A stretch of 64,000 nt of DNA from Hymenobacter qilianensis (GTDB taxonomy: Bacteria > Bacteroidota > Bacteroidia > Cytophagales > Hymenobacteraceae): contig NZ_CP060784.1 of assembly GCF_014489555.1 (NCBI RefSeq), forward strand, positions 3,224,001 to 3,288,000, in the 5' to 3' direction. Below are positions 49,717 through 58,867 of this stretch, piece by piece (the first letter of the stretch is position 1; each line of letters starts with the position of its first letter). Both the position numbers and the translations under genes were made by a program. The notes under the pieces are model-generated. The model searched no databases. It saw only the letters and a list, made by a program, of their open reading frames with translations, and was not told the origin of the DNA.

Positions 49717-50610
49717 ATGAAAGATACAGTTGTGTGTTTCGGCGAAACGCTCTGGGATGTGCTGCCTTCGGGCAAGCAGCCTGGTGGGGCGCCCTTCAAT
49801 GTGGCGGTGCACTTGCACCAGTTTGGGCAACCTGTGGAGCTTATCAGCCGCGTTGGCGACGACGATCTGGGGGGCGAATTACTGACCTTTCTCGAAAGCC
49901 GGGGCGTTAGCACGAAGTATGTGCAGCGCGGCAAAACCCACCTGACTGGCGTAGTGAAGGCCAACGTGGACGACCGCAATGAGGTGGTTTACAAGATTGT
50001 GCAGCCCGTGGCCTGGGACTACATTCAGTACGACAACGACGTGCGCGACCTGGTAGCCAACGCCAAAGTATTTGTGTATGGGAGTCTGGCTGCGCGTAGC
50101 CAGGCCACGCGCGAAACCTTGTATCGGCTGCTGCAAAGCGCCCAACTCAAGGTGTTCGACGTAAACATGCGCCCCCCGCACTACACCCGCGAGGTCATTA
50201 AATACCTGCTGGAGCAGGCCGATGTGGTAAAGATGAACCACCATGAGCTGGCCGAAATCCTGGATTGGTTTGGCGGCAGCACCGACGACGAAGCTGCCCT
50301 AGCTGGCCTGGCTAGTCGTTTCGGTTTGAAAGCCGTGTGCGTCACGCTTGGCGCTGATGGGGCTATGCTGTGGGCTGGGGGGCAAATTTACCGCTCACCC
50401 GGTATCAAAGTCGAAGTAGTGGATACCATCGGCAGCGGTGACGCATTCTTAGCGGCTTTCCTACGAGCTTGGCTGAGCGGTCGGCCCTACGACGAATGCC
50501 TGCGCATTGCCTGCGCGAGTGGAGCGTTGGTTGCCACCTATCAGGGAGCCACCCCGGCGCTTAGCGAATCGCATATTGCGGAGCTGCTGGGAGTAGGACG
50601 CCACGCCTAA
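49717..50610 (+). CDS. PfkB-family fructokinase
   Basis: Phosphorylates fructose released from fructans. A 297-residue ribokinase/PfkB protein: N-terminal CFGETLWDVLPSG and PGGAPFNVAVHL substrate-binding signature, RVGDDDLGGELL, and the C-terminal VDTIGSGDAFLAAFL with the catalytic Asp and anion hole. The start at 49717 (MKDTVVCFGE) is chosen over 49687 because it directly precedes the first strand. Location after SusD and before GH32 fits the fructan pathway (compare BT1757). The frame is intact through G6 runs at 49870 and 50378. Confidence 0.9.
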   Translation: MKDTVVCFGETLWDVLPSGKQPGGAPFNVAVHLHQFGQPVELISRVGDDDLGGELLTFLESRGVSTKYVQRGKTHLTGVVKANVDDRNEVVYKIVQPVAWDYIQYDNDVRDLVANAKVFVYGSLAARSQATRETLYRLLQSAQLKVFDVNMRPPHYTREVIKYLLEQADVVKMNHHELAEILDWFGGSTDDEAALAGLASRFGLKAVCVTLGADGAMLWAGGQIYRSPGIKVEVVDTIGSGDAFLAAFLRAWLSGRPYDECLRIACASGALVATYQGATPALSESHIAELLGVGRHA

Positions 50611-50626
50611 ATTCACTTACATGAAC

Positions 50627-50719
50627 GTCATGCAGAGCAAAGCGAAGCATCTCGCTCGCTTCGTTGCAATGCTAATCCTGACGATTGCACGCGAGATGCT
50701 TCGCTTTGCTCTGCATGAC
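50627..50719. repeat. Intergenic palindrome, family A, copy 5
   Basis: Outer arms GTCATGCAGAGC and GCTCTGCATGAC (the match extends two bases further each side); inner arms GAAGCATCTCGC and GCGAGATGCTTC; variable stem AAAGC on the left and GCTTT on the right, fully complementary. The loop holds GCTAATCC. It lies between fructokinase and GH32 genes. Confidence 0.92.
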
Positions 50720-50757
50720 GTTCTTTTTTATACAGTAAGCTTTAATCGCCTCTCCCT

Positions 50758-52266
50758 ATGAAAAAACTGTTTTTACTGACTGTAAGCTTGCTGGGCCTGA
50801 CGCTCAGCGGCTGGGCCCAACGGCCGCAGGCCACCGAGCAGTACCGCCCCAAGTTTCACTTCACCCCGAAGGCCAACTGGATGAACGACCCGAACGGAAT
50901 GGTCTTCCATAAGGGCACCTACCACTTGTTCTATCAATATTACCCCGACAGCACCATCTGGGGGCCGATGCACTGGGGCCACGCCACCAGCAAGGATCTG
51001 GTGAGCTGGCAGCACCAGCCTGTTGCCTTGTACCCCGACAGCCTGGGCTATATCTTCTCGGGCAGCGCCGTGCTGGACGTGAACAATACTTCTGGCTTCG
51101 GTAAAAACGGGCAGGTGCCGATGGTGGCCATTTTTACGCATCACGATCCGAAGCTGGAGAAGCTGGGGGGCAATAAGCACCAGAACCAAAGCATTGCCTA
51201 TAGCCTGGACGAAGGCAAAACATGGACGAAGTACGCCCAGAACCCGGTGCTGAAAAATCCTGGTATTCAGGACTTCCGCGACCCGAAGGTGAGTTGGTAC
51301 GAGAAGGACAAGAAGTGGATTATGACCCTAGCCACCAAAGACCGCATCACGTTCTATTCCTCGCCCAACCTGAAGGACTGGACCAAGCAAAGTGAGTTTG
51401 GCGAGAAGGTAGGCGCCCACGGCGGCGTGTGGGAGTGCCCCGATCTGTTTCCGCTGACGCTGGGGGGCAAAACGCAGTGGGTGTTGCTGGTCAGCATCAA
51501 CCCCGGCGGACCCAACAAAGGCTCGGCCACGCAGTACTTTGTAGGCGACTTCGACGGCAAGAAGTTTACGCCGCTTTCCACCGACACCAAATGGGTGGAC
51601 TACGGCCCCGACAACTACGCGGGCGTCACGTGGTCGAACACCGGCGACCGGAAGATTTTTCTGGGTTGGATGAGCAATTGGGAATATGCCAACCAAGTGC
51701 CCACGCATCCTTGGCGCAGCGCCATGACCATCCCCCGCGACTTGTCGCTGCGCAAAGTAGGAACGCAAGTGCTGTTGGTGTCGCAGCCATCGAAGGAGGT
51801 AAGCAAGCTGGGATCAAGCGAAATTACGCTTGATAATGTGGCGGTGAAAGGGGAGATGAACCTCTCGGACAAAACCAAAAACACGGGCCCATTTCAGTTG
51901 AAACTAACTGCTGATCAGCTCGCTGATTTTGCTGTAGTCTTGACCAATGACCGCAAGGAAGAAGTGCTGATTGGCTACGACAAAAAAGCCAACCAATACT
52001 ACATCGACCGCACCAAGTCGGGCAAGTTTGACTTCAGCAATAAATTTGCGATGCGCGCCACTGCGCCCCGCCTTACCACCAGCGCCAAGATGGACCTCAC
52101 GCTTATTGTAGACGCGGCTTCGGTGGAAGTATTTGCCGATGAAGGCCTGACCGCCATGACGGGCATTTTCTTTCCCACTGATGAATTTAAAACCATCAAG
52201 GTTCGGGCAGCGAATCCGCTTACGCTGCGCAAAGTCACTTACAAGCGCATGGGTGTCGGAATTTGA
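50758..52266 (+). CDS. Exported GH32 fructan hydrolase (levanase/inulinase-type)
   Basis: Cleaves beta-fructosidic bonds in levan, inulin or sucrose. A 502-residue protein with signal peptide (MKKLFLLTVSLLGLTLSGWA). The catalytic nucleophile is in NWMNDPNG (Asp44), the transition-state stabiliser in DFRDPKVSW (about residue 174) and the acid/base in WECPDLF (Glu, about 224). The C-terminal beta-sandwich (about 360-500) has LIVDAASVEVFADEGLTAM, typical of GH32. Exo or endo action and levan versus inulin preference cannot be told from sequence. It completes the fructan locus and is followed by a strong hairpin. Confidence 0.94.
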   Translation: MKKLFLLTVSLLGLTLSGWAQRPQATEQYRPKFHFTPKANWMNDPNGMVFHKGTYHLFYQYYPDSTIWGPMHWGHATSKDLVSWQHQPVALYPDSLGYIFSGSAVLDVNNTSGFGKNGQVPMVAIFTHHDPKLEKLGGNKHQNQSIAYSLDEGKTWTKYAQNPVLKNPGIQDFRDPKVSWYEKDKKWIMTLATKDRITFYSSPNLKDWTKQSEFGEKVGAHGGVWECPDLFPLTLGGKTQWVLLVSINPGGPNKGSATQYFVGDFDGKKFTPLSTDTKWVDYGPDNYAGVTWSNTGDRKIFLGWMSNWEYANQVPTHPWRSAMTIPRDLSLRKVGTQVLLVSQPSKEVSKLGSSEITLDNVAVKGEMNLSDKTKNTGPFQLKLTADQLADFAVVLTNDRKEEVLIGYDKKANQYYIDRTKSGKFDFSNKFAMRATAPRLTTSAKMDLTLIVDAASVEVFADEGLTAMTGIFFPTDEFKTIKVRAANPLTLRKVTYKRMGVGI

Positions 52267-52304
52267 TTGCTCCGTAACAGCTTCATCGTAGGAGCCGCGG
52301 AGTG

Positions 52305-52359
52305 AAAGCCAATCGGGTAGCAGACGGAGCGAAACTTCGACTGCTACCCGATTGGCTTT
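52305..52359 (+). terminator. Strong hairpin ending the fructan locus
   Basis: Perfect 18-bp arms AAAGCCAATCGGGTAGCA and TGCTACCCGATTGGCTTT around a 19-base loop. The T run is short. It starts about 40 bases after the GH32 stop. Confidence 0.75.
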
Positions 52360-52487
52360 AGATGCATCATCATAAAATGCAACAATGGCGTAGACTCGCC
52401 GGCTTTGCGTACTGCTACGAACCACCCAAATCGGCATCAGAAGCGCGATAATGGAGTACAGCGAAGGGCACAGAACCGAGGAATGAG

Positions 52488-52517
52488 AACGTTCCCGGTA
52501 ACGATTGCGCAAATAAA
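52488..52517. promoter_or_regulatory. Probable LacI-family operator upstream of the pectin genes
   Basis: GAACGTTCCCGGTAACGATT followed by GCGCAAATAAA. It matches the site at 60134-60162 at most positions, including spacing between the two AACG(T/A)T units and the GCGC(A/G)AATAAA tail. It lies about 140 bases before the esterase-GH28 start. GAACGTTC is a perfect 8-bp palindrome, as LacI-type half sites often are. Confidence 0.6.
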
Positions 52518-52652
52518 CTCTTCGCTAAGTCCGTTTCCCTCACGGCTCCGTCTGTAGCTTAAGCTATTGCTCAATAGCTGCTGAAGCGGCCGTATCAGGA
52601 AAGAATTACACTCCAGCCGGTGCTGGGGGCTTTTTTCCCTAACGCTCATTCG

Positions 52653-55013
52653 ATGAAAAAATACGCTGTATTGCTGCTGTCACTGGTAGCCCTGGCTTTC
52701 CGCCCGGCCGAGGAAAAGAAGGTTCAAGTGTTTCTGGTCGGCGACTCTACCATGTCGGAGAAGCCGGACCGCAGCAAGCCCGAGCGCGGCTGGGGCATGT
52801 ACTTCGACCAGTTTTTTGACGGCGAAACCGTCGTGCAGAATCACGCCATGAACGGGCGCAGCACCCGCAACTTTCGCCACGAAGGCCGCTGGGCCAAGGT
52901 GATGGAGCAGGTGAAGCCCGGCGACTGGGTGCTCATCCAATTTGGCCACAACGACCAGAAAAAAGAAGACACCGCCCGCTACGCCGCGCCCCAAACCGAC
53001 TACCGCAAAAACCTGACGCGCTACGTGCAGGAAGCCAGGCAGCGGGGGGCAAATCCGGTGCTGCTCACGCCCGTTGGCCGCCGCTACTTCGATGAGCAGG
53101 GCAAGCGCAAAGACGACCACGGCGAATACCCGGCGGTGGTGCGCGAGGTAGCCAAATCGCTGAAAGTGCCGCTGATTGATATGCACGAAAAAAGCTGGGC
53201 CTTGTACTCCCAGCTCGGCGAGAAAGGCAGCCGCGACCTTTTCTGGAGCTACCAGAACGGCTATTACCAGGAGAATCCGGTGGCCCCCGCCAAGAACGAC
53301 AACACGCACTTTTCGGCCTATGGCGCTGAGCTGATTGCGCAGCTAGTAGCACAGGACGTAAAAAAGCAAAACCTTGGCCTAGCTAGTCACCTGAAGCCGC
53401 TGGCCTTCGCGGGCAAGTATGCTTTCGATCTGCCGGTAGTGCTCCAGCCTTCATTCCGTGCCGATACCTTTAACATCACCAAGTTCGGGGCCGTGGCCGA
53501 TGGGCAAACGCTGAATACGGAGGCATTCCGCAAAGCCATTGAGGCTTGCAGCCAGCAAGGTGGTGTGGTATTGGTGCCACGCGGCCTGTGGCTCACGGGG
53601 CCTATTCAGCTGAAAAGCAACGTGAACCTGCATGTGCAGCGCGGGGCGCTGGTGCAGTTCAGCAACAAGCTTTCTGACTACAAACTCATTAAAACCAACT
53701 GGGAAGGCGAGGATGCCGTGCGCAATCAGTCGCCCATTTCGGGCTACGACCTCGTAAATATTGCCATCACCGGCGAAGGCACTTTCGACGGTGCCGGCGA
53801 CGCCTGGCGCATGGTGAAGAAGGAAAAGCTGAGCGAAGGCCAGTGGCAGAAGCTGGTGAAGTCGGGGGGCTTTTTGGATGAAAAAGGCACCACCTGGTAC
53901 CCGACGTCCAGCTCGCTGAAAGGCTCGCTCTCGCCCAAAATCTGGGTTATTCCGGCTGGTCAAGCCGAAGTAGATTTCAACCGCTACACTGAAGTAAAAG
54001 ACTTCCTGCGGCCCAACATGCTCAGCCTACAGCGCTGCAAGCAGATTCTGCTGGAAGGCTTTACCATTCAGAACTCGCCGGCCTGGACCATTCACCCGCT
54101 GCTCTGCGACAACATTACGCTGCGCAACGTGACGGCCAAGAACCCGTGGTACGGCCAAAACACCGACGCGCTGGACCTGGAATCTTGCCGCAATGGTTTG
54201 GTAGAAGGCTGCACCTTCGACGTGGGCGACGACGGCATTTGCATCAAGTCGGGCCGCGACGAGCAGGGCCGCAAGCGCGGTGTGCCGACCGAGAACTTCA
54301 TCATCCGCGACACCAAAGTATATCACGCCCACGGCGGCTTCGTAATCGGCTCGGAAATGTCGGGCGGCGCGCGTAATATCTACGTGACCAACTGCACTTT
54401 CATGGGTACTGATGTGGGGCTGCGCTTCAAAACGGCTCGCGGGCGGGGTGGGGTAGTGGAGAACATCTTCGTCGACGGAGTAGACATGACCGACATTGCC
54501 GGCGAAGCCATTCTGTTTGATATGTTTTACGCCGCCAAAGACCCCGTGCAAGTGAACGGCGAGGCGTTTGCCATTCCCGAAATTAAGGCTGAACCCCTGA
54601 ACGAAGGCACTCCGCAGTTCCGCGGCTTCCGCATCAAAAACGTAACCTGCAAGGGGGCCAATACGGGTATCCTGATTCGCGGGGTGCCCGAGATGAACAT
54701 CAAGGATATCGAGATAGAAAATACGGTGCTGGAAAGCAAAAAGGGCCTCGTGTGTCAGGAAGCCGACGGTATCCGGCTTAAAAATGTGGCCCTGTTTTCC
54801 ACCGAAACAAAGCCGGTGCTGGAAGTACAAAACAGCCGTAACATCGTGATGGACAACATCCGCTATACCAACGGCGCCGACCTGCTGCTGCGCGTAACCG
54901 GCGACCGTAGCAAGAATGTGAAGTTGGTAAACACTAACACGAAGGGCGCGAAGGAGGATGTGGAGTTCGGGAAGAAAGTGTCGAAAAAAGTGGTAACTGT
55001 TTCGAGCCGCTAA
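52653..55013 (+). CDS. Fusion of SGNH rhamnogalacturonan acetylesterase and GH28 polygalacturonase
   Basis: An exported two-enzyme protein of 786 residues. After a signal peptide (MKKYAVLLLSLVALAF) comes a CE12/SGNH esterase of about 230 residues with VFLVGDSTMSEKP (nucleophile Ser), NHAMNGRSTRNF, IQFGHNDQKKED and the Asp-His pair in NDNTHFSAYG. From about residue 270 a right-handed beta-helix GH28 begins (FNITKFGAVADGQTLNTEAF), with GQNTDALDLESC and VGDDGICIKSGRD holding the catalytic Asp residues and GGFVIGSEMSGG. The pairing lets one protein deacetylate and cut pectin. The start at 52653 is set by the signal peptide. It is the first gene of the pectin locus and is preceded by an operator-like site. 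The frame is intact through G6 runs at 53045 and 53867. Confidence 0.92.
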   Translation: MKKYAVLLLSLVALAFRPAEEKKVQVFLVGDSTMSEKPDRSKPERGWGMYFDQFFDGETVVQNHAMNGRSTRNFRHEGRWAKVMEQVKPGDWVLIQFGHNDQKKEDTARYAAPQTDYRKNLTRYVQEARQRGANPVLLTPVGRRYFDEQGKRKDDHGEYPAVVREVAKSLKVPLIDMHEKSWALYSQLGEKGSRDLFWSYQNGYYQENPVAPAKNDNTHFSAYGAELIAQLVAQDVKKQNLGLASHLKPLAFAGKYAFDLPVVLQPSFRADTFNITKFGAVADGQTLNTEAFRKAIEACSQQGGVVLVPRGLWLTGPIQLKSNVNLHVQRGALVQFSNKLSDYKLIKTNWEGEDAVRNQSPISGYDLVNIAITGEGTFDGAGDAWRMVKKEKLSEGQWQKLVKSGGFLDEKGTTWYPTSSSLKGSLSPKIWVIPAGQAEVDFNRYTEVKDFLRPNMLSLQRCKQILLEGFTIQNSPAWTIHPLLCDNITLRNVTAKNPWYGQNTDALDLESCRNGLVEGCTFDVGDDGICIKSGRDEQGRKRGVPTENFIIRDTKVYHAHGGFVIGSEMSGGARNIYVTNCTFMGTDVGLRFKTARGRGGVVENIFVDGVDMTDIAGEAILFDMFYAAKDPVQVNGEAFAIPEIKAEPLNEGTPQFRGFRIKNVTCKGANTGILIRGVPEMNIKDIEIENTVLESKKGLVCQEADGIRLKNVALFSTETKPVLEVQNSRNIVMDNIRYTNGADLLLRVTGDRSKNVKLVNTNTKGAKEDVEFGKKVSKKVVTVSSR

Positions 55014-55084
55014 CCAGTAAGAACATCAATCCCCGCCTCAGCCGAGGCGGGAAATCGTTTATCGCTTAAGCTCACGTATAGCCT

Positions 55085-57030
55085 ATGTTCCGAAGTCTCA
55101 TTCTTGTCGGTTTTCTGTTTTCGTTTGTTGCGGCGACGGCCCAAAAAGCCCCCCAGACGGCCACGCAGCCCATGTCGCAGCGCATGGCTGATTCGTTCAT
55201 CAAATGGCACCCCGATTCCATCCTTATCGGCAGCCGCAAAACGACTCGGTGGGACTACGAGCAGGGCTTAATGCTGAAGGCTCTGGAGCGGGTGTGGCAG
55301 CGCACCGGCGACCCCAAATACTTCACCTACATTCAGAAAGATATTGACTTGTTTGTGCAGCCTGATGGTAGCATTCGTACCTACAAAATCGAAGATTACA
55401 ACCTCGATAATCTGACTACCGGCCACGCGCTGCTGTTGCTGAGTCAGATGTCGTTGGGCAACTCGGCAGCGCAGCAGAAGTACGTGAAAGCCGCCCAACT
55501 GCTGCGCAAGCAGATCGCTGAGCAGCCCCGCACCAAGGCCGGCGGCTTTTGGCACAAGAAGATCTACCCCAACCAGATGTGGCTGGATGGCCTGTACATG
55601 GCTCAGCCCTTTTACGCCGAGTACAATAAGGTTTTCAACCAGCCTCAGGACTTCGACGACGTAGCCAAGCAGTTTGCGCTTATCGAGAAAAATCTGGTTG
55701 ATGCGAAGACTGGCTTGCTCTACCACGGCTACGACGAGAGCCGGGAGCAGCAGTGGGCCAACAAGCAAACCGGCCAATCGCCCAACTTCTGGGACCGGGG
55801 CATGGGCTGGTACGCTATGGCGCTTGTAGATGTGCTCGATTACTTCCCCAAAGAGCACAAAGAGTATGCGAACCTGGTGAAGTATGCACAGCGACTGGCG
55901 CCCGTGTTGGCTAAGTATCAGGATCAGAAAACGGGCACCTGGTCGTTGGTAGTAGATCAGGGTTCACGCAAAGGCAACTACGCTGAAGCCTCGGGCAGCA
56001 GCATGTTTGTGTATATGCTGGCCAAAGGCGTACGCATGGGCTATCTGGATAAATCGTATCAAAAGGTGGCTGATAAAGGCTATCAGGGCCTCCTCAAAAC
56101 CTTCGTAGCCAACGAGGCTGACGGGGCTCTGGCGTTCAATGGCACGGTGAGCGTAGGCGGTCTGGGGGCAAACCTTACCGCGACGGCAGCTTCGAGTACT
56201 ACCTGAGTGAGCCGCTGCGCAAGAACGATTTGAAAGGCGTCGGCCCGTTCATTCTGGCTAGCGTGGAAATGGAAATTGCCGCTGAAAATAAGCTCGGTCA
56301 AGGCAAAACCGTAGGTCTGGATACGTACTTCAATCACGAGTCGCGCAAGAGCCCGATTACCGGCGAAACAGAGCCGTTTCACTACACCTGGGAAGAGCGT
56401 ACCCACGGTGGTTTCTGGTTCTGGGGCAACCAGTTTCGTGAGCTGGGGGGCAAAACTATTTCGATTCCAACCGCGCCAACGGCTGCCGCACTCAAAGGCG
56501 TAGATGTCTACATTATCGTTGACCCGGACACGCGCAAGGAAACGCCGAATCCGAACTTTGTAGAAGCCGCGCACGTGCAGGCCATCAGCGACTGGGTGAA
56601 GGCTGGCGGCACGCTGGTAATGCTGGCGAATGATACGTCCAACTGCGAGATTCCGCGCTTCAACCAACTGGCTCAGGCCTTCGGAATGCGCTTCGCCAAC
56701 ACCAGCCTCAACATGGTGAAAGGTGACCAGTTTGAGCAAGGCAAAGTAGATTTGACGTCCGGCAAAACGGTGTTCAAAACTGCTAAAACTGCCTATGTAA
56801 AAGAGCTGGCTCCCCTGGAGATAAAGTCACCCGCACAGCCGCTGGTAAAGAACGGCAGCCACGTGATTATGGCCACGGCCAAAGTAGGCAAAGGAACGGT
56901 GTTCGCGCTGGGCGACCCATGGCTGTATAATGAGTACGTAGATGGCCGCAAAATCCCAGCTACCTACGAGAACTTTCAGGCCGGTAAAGACCTGGCTACC
57001 TGGCTGCTGCAGCAAACTGTCCGCAAGTAA
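55085..57030 (+). CDS. GH105 unsaturated rhamnogalacturonyl hydrolase fused to DUF4350 (frame break)
   Basis: Removes the unsaturated galacturonyl residue left by pectin lyases. About 648 residues after repair. Signal peptide FRSLILVGFLFSFVAATAQ; GH105 (alpha/alpha)6 barrel (about 30-385) with TTRWDYEQGLMLKAL, NQMWLDGLYMAQPF (catalytic Asp near 167) and FWDRGMGWYAMALVD. The C-terminal 240 residues resemble DUF4350 (VGLDTYFNHESRK; DVYIIVDPDTRKE; VKAGGTLVMLANDTSNCE; VFALGDPWLYNEYVDG), a GATase-like fold without catalytic residues I can see. The frame breaks at the G5 run 56164-56168, at the end of the hydrolase; one base restores VGGLGGKPYRDGSFEYY. Thus hydrolase and DUF4350 are one protein. 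Confidence 0.9.
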
Positions 57031-57056
57031 GGCTGAGCCATTTAGCTTTGCTTCTC

Positions 57057-58678
57057 ATGAAAATTCTTGGTCTTCTGTTTTTGCTGCTTCTGCCCGTTTT
57101 GGGTGCAGCGCAATCATCTTCTTTGTCGAAAGTGTGGGTGCCGGACTTGGGCAACGGCACCTACAAAAACCCGGTGCTGTACGCCGATTATTCCGACCCA
57201 GATGTCGTGCGCGTCGGCTCCGATTATTACCTCACTTCGTCGAGCTTTAATGCGGCGCCGGGCCTGCAGATTCTGCACTCGAAAGACCTAGTAAACTGGA
57301 CGATTATCAGCACTGTTTTTACGCAGCAGTCGCCGCTGGATGTATTCAGCAAACCTCAGCATGGCAATGGGGTTTGGGCCCCAGCCATTCGCTACCACAA
57401 AGGGCAGTTTTATATCTATTACCCCGACCCCGACTACGGCATTTATGTAACGCGGGCGAAGAACCCGGCAGGGCCGTGGGAGACGCCTATTCTGATTAAA
57501 GAAGCGAAAGGTTGGATTGACCCTTGCCCTCTCTGGGACTCGGACGGACAGGCCTATCTGGTGCATGCCTTTGCCGGCTCACGGGCCGGCTTTAAGAGCG
57601 TGCTGGCTGTGTCGCGCATGTCGCCCGACGGGCTGAAGCTGCTGGGTGATGAGGTGATCATTTTCGATGGCCACGAGAAACACCCGACTATCGAAGGCCC
57701 GAAGTTTTATAAGCGCAACGGTTACTACTACATTTTTGCGCCGGGCGGGGGCGTATCCACGGGCTGGCAGGTGGTGCTACGCTCCAAGAATGTATTTGGT
57801 CCCTATGAAGACCGGATTGTAATGGCCCAGGGCAATACGCCCATCAACGGGCCCCACCAAGGTGCGTGGGTGACCACGCCCGGCGACAAGGAAGACTGGT
57901 TTATGCATTTTCAGGACCAGGGGCCTTACGGGCGCGTGGTGCATTTGCAGCCCATGGTCTGGAAAAACGACTGGCCCGTCATCGGCAACGACCCGGACGG
58001 CGACGGCAAAGGCGAACCTGTACTAACGTATCGCAAGCCCGCTTACAAAGGCGCTGCGCAACCGCTGGCCACGCCCGCTACTTCCGATGAGTTTGATGCT
58101 ACCACGCTGGGTCTGCAATGGCAGTGGCACGCCAACCCGCAGCCAGGCTGGGCGTTCATAAATGCCCCCCAGAGCACGCTACGCCTCTACTCCGTGCCGC
58201 TGCCCACCGATTTTAAGAACTTCTGGCAAGTGCCGAATTTGCTGCTACAAAAGCTGCCCGCCGCGGCTTTCACGGCTACTACTAAACTCAGTTTTACCCC
58301 GCGTTTTGAGGGGAGCAAACGGGGCTGATTATGATGGGGATGGACTATGCGCGCCTGAGTCTGATCAACCAGAATGGCCGGATTTATCTGGCCCCAACGG
58401 TGTGCAAGAATGCGGACAAAGGAGAAGCAGAAGTAGCTGCCGCGCCTCCCGTAGAAGTTCCGACCAACCAGCCGATTTATCTGCGCATGGCCGTGCGCGA
58501 AGGCGCCAAATGCCAGTTCAGCTACAGCCTCGACGGCCAGCAGTTTCAGCCCATCGGCACCGAGTTTCAAGCCCGCGAAGGCCGCTGGATTGGTGCCAAA
58601 GTAGGCCTGTTCTGCACACGCGCCAGCAAAACCAACGACGCCGGCTCTGCCGATGTCGATTGGTTTCGGATTGAATAA
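57057..58678 (+). CDS. Exported GH43 glycosidase with C-terminal beta-sandwich (frame break)
   Basis: A five-bladed propeller hydrolase, about 540 residues after repair. Signal peptide MKILGLLFLLLLPVLGAAQ; catalytic base in YADYSDPDVVRVGSDYYL; pKa-modulating Asp in KGWIDPCPLWDSDGQAYL; general acid Glu in HPTIEGPKFYKRNGYYY. The C-terminal domain (about 355-540) is a beta-sandwich of the GH43 C2 type, ending VDWFRIE. The frame breaks at the G4 run 58310-58313; one base restores FEGEQTGLIMMGMDY. Likely activity is beta-xylosidase, arabinofuranosidase or galactosidase on pectin side chains; which one cannot be told. It lies 26 bases after GH105 and ends at a terminator. Confidence 0.9.
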
Positions 58679-58721
58679 AAAAAGCCCCCAGCGTTGCTAA
58701 GCTGACGCGGGGGGCTTTTTT
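58677..58721 (+). terminator. Terminator after the GH43 gene
   Basis: AAAAAAAGCCCCCAGCGT and ACGCGGGGGGCTTTTTTA arms with one mismatch around a short loop and a T run. It overlaps the GH43 stop and again uses the G-run/A-T motif as its stem. Confidence 0.9.
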
Positions 58722-58744
58722 ATTCGTCTGGTTTAACAGAACGA

Positions 58745-58860
58745 TGTATAGACGCGGCATTTCGCGTCTCGTCGTTGCTGATGTTGTTTGGTAAGTGCGG
58801 TTTTCGTCGTTCAACCGATGACGAGACGCGAAATGCCGCGTCTCGTCATCGGTTGAACGA
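58745..58860. repeat. Intergenic repeat, family B, copy 2
   Basis: GACGCGGCATTTCGCGTCTC, then GTC, is followed by GTTGCTGATGTTGTTTGGTAA and a right side GACGAGACGCGAAATGCCGC, then GTCTCGTC. The left part pairs with the right, so it can fold into a long hairpin. The core matches copy 1 (870-967) read on the other strand. It sits between the convergent GH43 and LacI genes. Confidence 0.65.
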
Positions 58861-58867
58861 TTTGCCC

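Larger units (their letters stand above)
52267..52652. other. Intergenic region with terminator, operator-like site and inverted repeat
   Basis: A 386-base gap between the fructan and pectin loci. It holds the hairpin at 52305-52359, the operator-like site at 52488-52517, an 8-bp inverted repeat (AGCTATTG and CAATAGCT, 52562-52579) and a G5-C-T6 motif about 22 bases before the next start. No gene was seen. Confidence 0.65.

Noticed and set aside
3120-50719. Family A repeats as a CRISPR array
   Set aside because: The copies are kilobases apart, each is a self-complementary unit, and there are no regular spacers or cas genes.
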